From: an uncultured Collinsella sp.
GTDB lineage: Bacteria; Actinomycetota; Coriobacteriia; Coriobacteriales; Coriobacteriaceae
Assembly: GCA_905211615.1 (NCBI GenBank)
Contig: CAJMBB010000080.1
Coordinates: 1 to 8,668 of the forward strand
DNA: 8,668 nt
Direction of reading: 5' to 3'
Below the pieces are notes generated by a model. It did no database searches, was not told the DNA's origin, and saw only the letters and a program-made list of their open reading frames with translations. The position numbers and the translations under genes were made by a program. Position 1 is the first letter of the stretch. Each line of letters starts with the position of its first letter. Positions 5,722 to 8,668 of this stretch are shown in pieces.

Positions 5722-6792
5722 CTACACCGGGCACGCCACTGTGGGCAAGCCTCGTCGCTCGTCAAAGCCAAAGACGATATTGGCGCATTGGACTGCTTGG
5801 CCCGCAGCGCCCTTGCACAGATTGTCGATGGCGCCCGTCGCCACCAGCACGCCCGCGCGCTTGTTGAGCGCGAGGCCAATCTGGGCGGCGTTGGTGCCGA
5901 CGACCGAAGCCGTCTTGGGCTGCTGGCCGGCGTCGAGCACGCGCACAAAGGTGCGTCCAGCGTAGAACTGCTTGTAATAGTCGACAACATCCTCAAGAGC
6001 CAACGTGTCGAGAGCCTGCGGCGCGAGCGGCAGCGTCACCGTGGAGAGCAGACCACGCTTGAGCGGTGCCAGGTGCGGGGTAAAGACGACGCGATCGGTC
6101 AGGCCCAAGATCTGCTCGATTTCGGGCGTGTGGCGATGCTTGCCCACGCCGTATGCTTCCAAATTCTCGTCGGCGCTGCAAAAATGCGTACGAGCGTTGC
6201 AGGACTTGCCGGCACCCGTCACACCGCTGATGGCATCGACAATCACGGGGCCGTTCTCGGCCACCCAGCCCGCGCGCACGGCGGGCGCGGCGGCAAGGCT
6301 CGTTGCGGTGGGATAGCAACCGGCGCAGGCGACCAGCACGGGTTTGCCGTCGGCATGGTCGGATGCGGCGGTCTCCAAGTCCTGGCAGAACAGCTCGGGC
6401 AGACCGAAGGCACGGGTCTTGAGCAGCTCGGGGCTCGTATGCTCGGCGGCATACCAAGCCTCAAAAACGGACGCGTCGTTCAGACGGTAGTCGGCCGAAA
6501 GATCAAAGCAGGAGACGCCCGATGCAAGCAGCGCGGGCACCTGTGCCATGGCAGCCGTGTGCGGCACGGCCAAAAAGACCGCGTCGCAGTTCTTGAGCTC
6601 AGGGGCATCATGCGTCGTAAAGACAAGATCGCTTACGCCGGTGAAGCTCGGGTGCACCGCAGACAACGGCTGGCCGGCATCGGCGTTGGACGTAATGGCA
6701 GCAAGTTCAAACTCGGGATGACCGAGGACGAGGCGAATGAGCTCGGCTCCGGCATATCCAGCCGCGCCGACGATTCCAACCTTCAAAGACAT
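5722..6792 (-). CDS. argC: N-acetyl-gamma-glutamyl-phosphate reductase
   Basis: NADPH-dependent reduction of N-acetylglutamyl phosphate to the semialdehyde; the first gene of the arg operon and the third pathway step. The 356 residues begin with a Rossmann NADP-binding motif, VGIVGAAGYAGAEL (5-18). They contain FDLSADYRL (96-104), the catalytic Cys159 in ACAGCYPTA, GVTGAGKS (190-197), the catalytic-site His in GKHRHTPEI (217-225), and VxTPHLAPLKRGLLST (235-251 region). Length is normal for the family. The ATG has AAGGAG 7 nt upstream, making the start firm. Upstream lie a hairpin touching the ribosome binding site and two ARG-box-like operators. The 134-bp gap to argJ contains a short GAGTGG/CCACTC hairpin (5670-5685) but no clear terminator, so co-transcription is likely. 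Confidence 0.97.
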   Translation of the reverse strand: MSLKVGIVGAAGYAGAELIRLVLGHPEFELAAITSNADAGQPLSAVHPSFTGVSDLVFTTHDAPELKNCDAVFLAVPHTAAMAQVPALLASGVSCFDLSADYRLNDASVFEAWYAAEHTSPELLKTRAFGLPELFCQDLETAASDHADGKPVLVACAGCYPTATSLAAAPAVRAGWVAENGPVIVDAISGVTGAGKSCNARTHFCSADENLEAYGVGKHRHTPEIEQILGLTDRVVFTPHLAPLKRGLLSTVTLPLAPQALDTLALEDVVDYYKQFYAGRTFVRVLDAGQQPKTASVVGTNAAQIGLALNKRAGVLVATGAIDNLCKGAAGQAVQCANIVFGFDERRGLPTVACPV

Positions 6793-6806
6793 ATCAGACT
6801 CCTTGT

Positions 6807-6838
6807 CTGCGATTTATGCACCGATGCGCATTTCGCAG
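6807..6838 (-). promoter_or_regulatory. 5'-UTR hairpin abutting the argC ribosome binding site
   Basis: On the minus-strand RNA, CUGCGA (6838-6833) pairs with UCGCAG (6812-6807). An inner 6-bp stem pairs 6831-6826 with 6821-6816, including one G-U pair that exists only in the minus transcript. The foot of the stem ends 2 nt before the AAGGAG of argC (6804-6799). Confidence 0.45.
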
Positions 6839-6878
6839 CGGTCGTTATGAAGTGAGTTGAAACTTTAGCACCAAAAGA

Positions 6879-6913
6879 TGCATTAATACGTAAATGGCTT
6901 GCATATTCATGCA
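6879..6913 (-). promoter_or_regulatory. Tandem ARG-box-like ArgR operators before argC
   Basis: Box A (6900-6913) is TGCAT-ATTC-ATGCA, a perfect dyad. Box B (6879-6892) is TGCAT-TAAT-ACGTA, half-conserved. Their centres are 21 bp apart. That is the spacing of paired 18-bp ARG boxes separated by 3 bp, which hexameric ArgR/AhrC binds in many bacteria. Box B overlaps a -10-like TATTAAT on the minus strand, although the matching -35 is poor. The pair lies about 87-120 nt before the argC start codon. Repression by arginine through ArgR is inferred; no argR gene is in the window. Confidence 0.72.
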
Positions 6914-6958
6914 TTGAAACATTCCCGACACATTCGCTTGAAGGAATTGACAAATGGA

Positions 6959-7012
6959 GCGGGCCCCGTATTGACCGGCGCTCCTAACGGCGCCGGGCAA
7001 TACGGGGCCCGC
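6959..7012 (-). terminator. 22-bp bipartite hairpin after the second PPOX gene
   Basis: A perfect 15-bp outer stem pairs 6959-6973 with 6998-7012. A perfect 7-bp inner stem (CCGGCGC/GCGCCGG) pairs 6975-6981 with 6990-6996, separated by one A-G mismatch, with an 8-nt loop. It starts about 37 nt beyond the stop codon at 7050 on the minus strand. Only a weak T-containing stretch follows, so termination or insulation of the arg promoter from the upstream unit is likely but not certain. Confidence 0.65.
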
Positions 7013-7049
7013 CCATGCGAAAACCAAGTTGTTAGGATGAGCCAGCTGG

Positions 7050-7460
7050 CTAGAGCTCGACCGGCACCCATTCGTCGTGATTGCAGATAAAAGCCTCGGG
7101 ATCCTCGACGCTAAAGAAGACGAGCGTGGGGTCGTTAGGCCCCTCATAGTGCTCGCCCAGGCGCTCTAGATGCTTCCACCCAGCTTCGCGCATTTCGCCT
7201 AAAGCCCGGTCATCCAAGCCGGCACGCCCGCGCAAGATGAGCCAGCCATGGCCCGGCCACCAACTCGTGGCCTCAAAGCGCTGGTTTTGCAGCAGCTCTT
7301 GCCACACATCTTTGGTGCGCGCTGTTACAAACCACAGCTTGCCATCCTGGATCTGCGCAAACGAAAACGGACGCACATGAGGCTGTCCGTCAACGCTCGT
7401 CGCCAAATACCATGCCGGCACCGACGTCAGATACTCCAACACCGTATTCAATCCGTCCAT
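7050..7460 (-). CDS. FMN-binding split-barrel (PPOX-family) protein, copy 2
   Basis: A 136-residue protein of the pyridoxamine 5'-phosphate oxidase-like FMN-binding split-barrel superfamily. Visible marks are an N-terminal helix, then PAWYLATSVDGQPHVRPF (15-32), DGKLWFVTARTKDVWQEL (39-56), a mid-barrel strand WLILRGRAGLDD (73-84) and a C-terminal FFSVEDPEAFI (115-125). In relatives the RPF segment and the K-xx-W turn line the flavin site; the exact ligand here (FMN, F420, heme) and substrate are unknown. The ATG start is fixed by AGGAGG 5 nt upstream. It is a clear paralogue of the gene 51 bp upstream (7512-7958), sharing PAWYLAT, VRPFSFA, DGKLWF and KDVW. Last gene of the apparent ecfT unit. 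Confidence 0.85.
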   Translation of the reverse strand: MDGLNTVLEYLTSVPAWYLATSVDGQPHVRPFSFAQIQDGKLWFVTARTKDVWQELLQNQRFEATSWWPGHGWLILRGRAGLDDRALGEMREAGWKHLERLGEHYEGPNDPTLVFFSVEDPEAFICNHDEWVPVEL

Positions 7461-7511
7461 GTGTCCTCCTGGCGCTAGCTAATTCGGAACGGGTAGTTAA
7501 TTTGAGACGCT

Positions 7512-7958
7512 CTAGAGCTCCAGGCGCTCCTCGCTGCCGTCGATATCACAGAAGCGCGCGGCAATGTTGCGGACCGAAAAGAAAGCAAGGCGGCCGTCGT
7601 TGGCACTCTCGTGTTCCTCGCCGATGCCCACCATGTGCTTAAAACCCGCTTGACGCACCTTGTCGCTCGCAACCGCGTCGTCCTCAAGTGCGGCCTCGCC
7701 GGTCAACACGATCCAACATTCCCCCGGCTTCCAGCCCGAGAGCTCAAACTTGGGATTCGCACTCAGCTCCGCCCACACATCCTTGTCGCGCGACGTGCAA
7801 AACCACAGCTTACCGTCATCGACCATGGCAAACGAAAACGGCCTCACGCGAGGCTGATGCCCGTCGGTCACATCGGTCGTGGCCAGATACCACGCCGGAA
7901 TGCGCCTGAGATACGAACAGGCGCGCTCAAGCTGAGCCGTGCGGTCGTTGTCGGTCAT
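7512..7958 (-). CDS. FMN-binding split-barrel (PPOX-family) protein, copy 1
   Basis: A 148-residue member of the same small FMN-binding split-barrel group as its downstream neighbour. Motifs in order are PAWYLATTDVTDGHQPRVRPF (21-41), DGKLWFCTSRDKDVWAEL (48-65), CWIVLTGEAALEDD (81-94), AGFKHM (104-109) and LAFFSVRNIA (124-133). It has a 6-residue N-terminal extension and a slightly longer first hairpin (TDVTDGHQP) than copy 2. The ATG at 7958 follows AGGGG about 7 nt upstream. It begins only 30 bp after the ecfT stop codon, so it is probably co-transcribed with it. No signal peptide or membrane segment; cytosolic. Proteins of this type reduce or bind small molecules using flavin, but no substrate can be named. 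Confidence 0.86.
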   Translation of the reverse strand: MTDNDRTAQLERACSYLRRIPAWYLATTDVTDGHQPRVRPFSFAMVDDGKLWFCTSRDKDVWAELSANPKFELSGWKPGECWIVLTGEAALEDDAVASDKVRQAGFKHMVGIGEEHESANDGRLAFFSVRNIAARFCDIDGSEERLEL

Positions 7959-7988
7959 AGGGACCCCTTTCTTGCGCTCGAATCGCGC

Positions 7989-8668
7989 CTAAACAAGTTG
8001 AAGGTTGACGACGATGACACACGCAAACAGCAGCATCGTCACAACCGCAGCCAGCGCATCCCCGCGGCGAAATGCAAGCGCATGCAGACGCGTGCGGCCC
8101 TGCTCGCCGTGATAGCAGCGTGCATCCATGGCGGCAGACAACGTCTCGGCATGACGGAACACGCCCGTGAACAGTGGAATCGCCACACTGCCGAGCATAC
8201 GCACGCCGCCGAGCGGGCCACCCGTTACGCGTGCACCGCGGCTTGCCTGCGCGTCCGCCGTCTGCTTCATCTCGGTGGCAAACTGCGGCATAAAGCGCAA
8301 CGCGATGCCCATGATCATGCCGAGCTCATGCGCAGGGAGCCCCACGCGCGCAAACGGTGCGAGCAGACGCTCAAAGCCCGCGGTGAGGTCGAGCGTAGGC
8401 GTGGTGAGCGTAATGGCGCTCATGCCGGCCATCATCAGGGTCAGGCGACACGCCATAAAGGCGGCAGAACGCAGTGAGCCCTCGCTTATCTGCAGAAAGC
8501 CGAGCTGCCACAGGATGCGCCCACTCTGATCGGTAAACAAGTTGAGCACCGCGACCACGACGACGATTGCCAGCAGCGGCGCCATCGACGACAGAACGCG
8601 ACGAGCCGGCACCCGGGACACGGCATAGATCAGCACGACGAAAATTGCGACAGGAGCCAGTCCGCGGA
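7989..8668 (-). CDS. ecfT: ECF transporter transmembrane subunit EcfT, 5' end outside window
   Basis: Membrane coupling subunit of an energy-coupling-factor vitamin or metal importer; it links the two ATPases (EcfA) to the substrate-binding S component. The open frame runs past 8668 with 225 residues visible. The GTG at 8636 lies inside a hydrophobic helix (GLAPVAIFVVLIYAV) and is not a credible start. The true N-terminus, perhaps 40-50 residues, is missing. Several hydrophobic segments are seen: two near the visible start, one at SAAFMACRLTLMMAGMSAI, one at GVRMLGSVAIPLFTGVF and a final one at LAAVVTMLLFACVIVV. Both coupling-helix signatures are present: ASRG in TADAQASRGA, and ARC in AAMDARCYHG followed by GRTRLHAL. 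ARC in place of the textbook ARG is a known variant. Followed 30 bp downstream by a PPOX-family gene. The substrate is unknown because no S component is visible. Confidence 0.92.
   Translation of the reverse strand, partial: RGLAPVAIFVVLIYAVSRVPARRVLSSMAPLLAIVVVVAVLNLFTDQSGRILWQLGFLQISEGSLRSAAFMACRLTLMMAGMSAITLTTPTLDLTAGFERLLAPFARVGLPAHELGMIMGIALRFMPQFATEMKQTADAQASRGARVTGGPLGGVRMLGSVAIPLFTGVFRHAETLSAAMDARCYHGEQGRTRLHALAFRRGDALAAVVTMLLFACVIVVNLQLV

Noticed and set aside
5719..6855. Long + strand open frame (378 codons) opposite argC
   Set aside because: Shadow frame for the same reason. argC on the minus strand has all catalytic motifs and a good ribosome binding site.
6947..6952. TTGACA on the + strand as a -35 promoter element
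   Set aside because: No -10 element at 16-18 bp; the downstream sequence is the GC-rich hairpin and there is no + strand gene.
7040..7051. 12-bp perfect palindrome AGCCAGCTGGCT overlapping a stop codon
   Set aside because: Too short to act as a terminator and partly coding; probably chance.
7611..8477. Open frame of 288 codons on + strand opposite the PPOX and ecfT genes
   Set aside because: Spans two convincing minus-strand genes and their gap; Arg/His-rich composition and no recognisable domain.
8238..8668. ARC instead of ARG in the second EcfT signature as a broken motif
   Set aside because: AR-C-Y is a recurrent variant in this family and the first signature is intact, so loss of function is not implied.

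Overview
The window looks like G+C-rich chromosome of an actinobacterium of the Coriobacteriia. A Collinsella-like gut species is my best guess, from codon choice, the MurT/GatD-type genes, the argC-argJ-argB-argD order and the style of the intergenic repeats. No database search was possible, so this assignment is an inference.

Layout. (1) Positions 1-907, + strand: the end of a MurT (Mur-ligase-like) protein runs in frame, with no stop or usual start codon, into a GatD-type glutamine amidotransferase. The reading frame is broken near 258-272. MurT and GatD together amidate the D-Glu of lipid II. (2) Positions 908-1903: a gene-poor stretch dense in structure. It holds a REP-like hairpin, two 80-bp tandem units built on a palindrome, a tRNA-Glu(TTC) with extended -10 promoter and terminator, a chain of small GC hairpins flanked by two reversed copies of the tRNA T-arm sequence, a second + strand terminator, an AT-rich island bounded by 14-bp inverted repeats, and a 52-nt two-tier hairpin. 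(3) Positions 1904-6792, - strand: argC-argJ-argB-argD. These genes turn N-acetylglutamyl-phosphate precursors into ornithine by the cyclic acetyl route (ArgJ recycles the acetyl group). Upstream of argC lie two ARG-box-like operators 21 bp apart and a hairpin beside the ribosome binding site. (4) Positions 7050-8668, - strand: the 3' part of an EcfT-type ECF-transporter membrane subunit, followed closely by two tandem paralogous FMN-binding split-barrel (PPOX-family) proteins, ending at a strong 22-bp hairpin.

How it works together. The arginine operon is complete for the NAG to ornithine steps and carries its own likely ArgR control. The EcfT/PPOX cluster probably forms one transcription unit, but its substrate cannot be read from this window. 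The coding content is mostly ordinary. The parts most worth checking are the frameshifted MurT-GatD fusion and the repeat- and hairpin-rich interval around tRNA-Glu.
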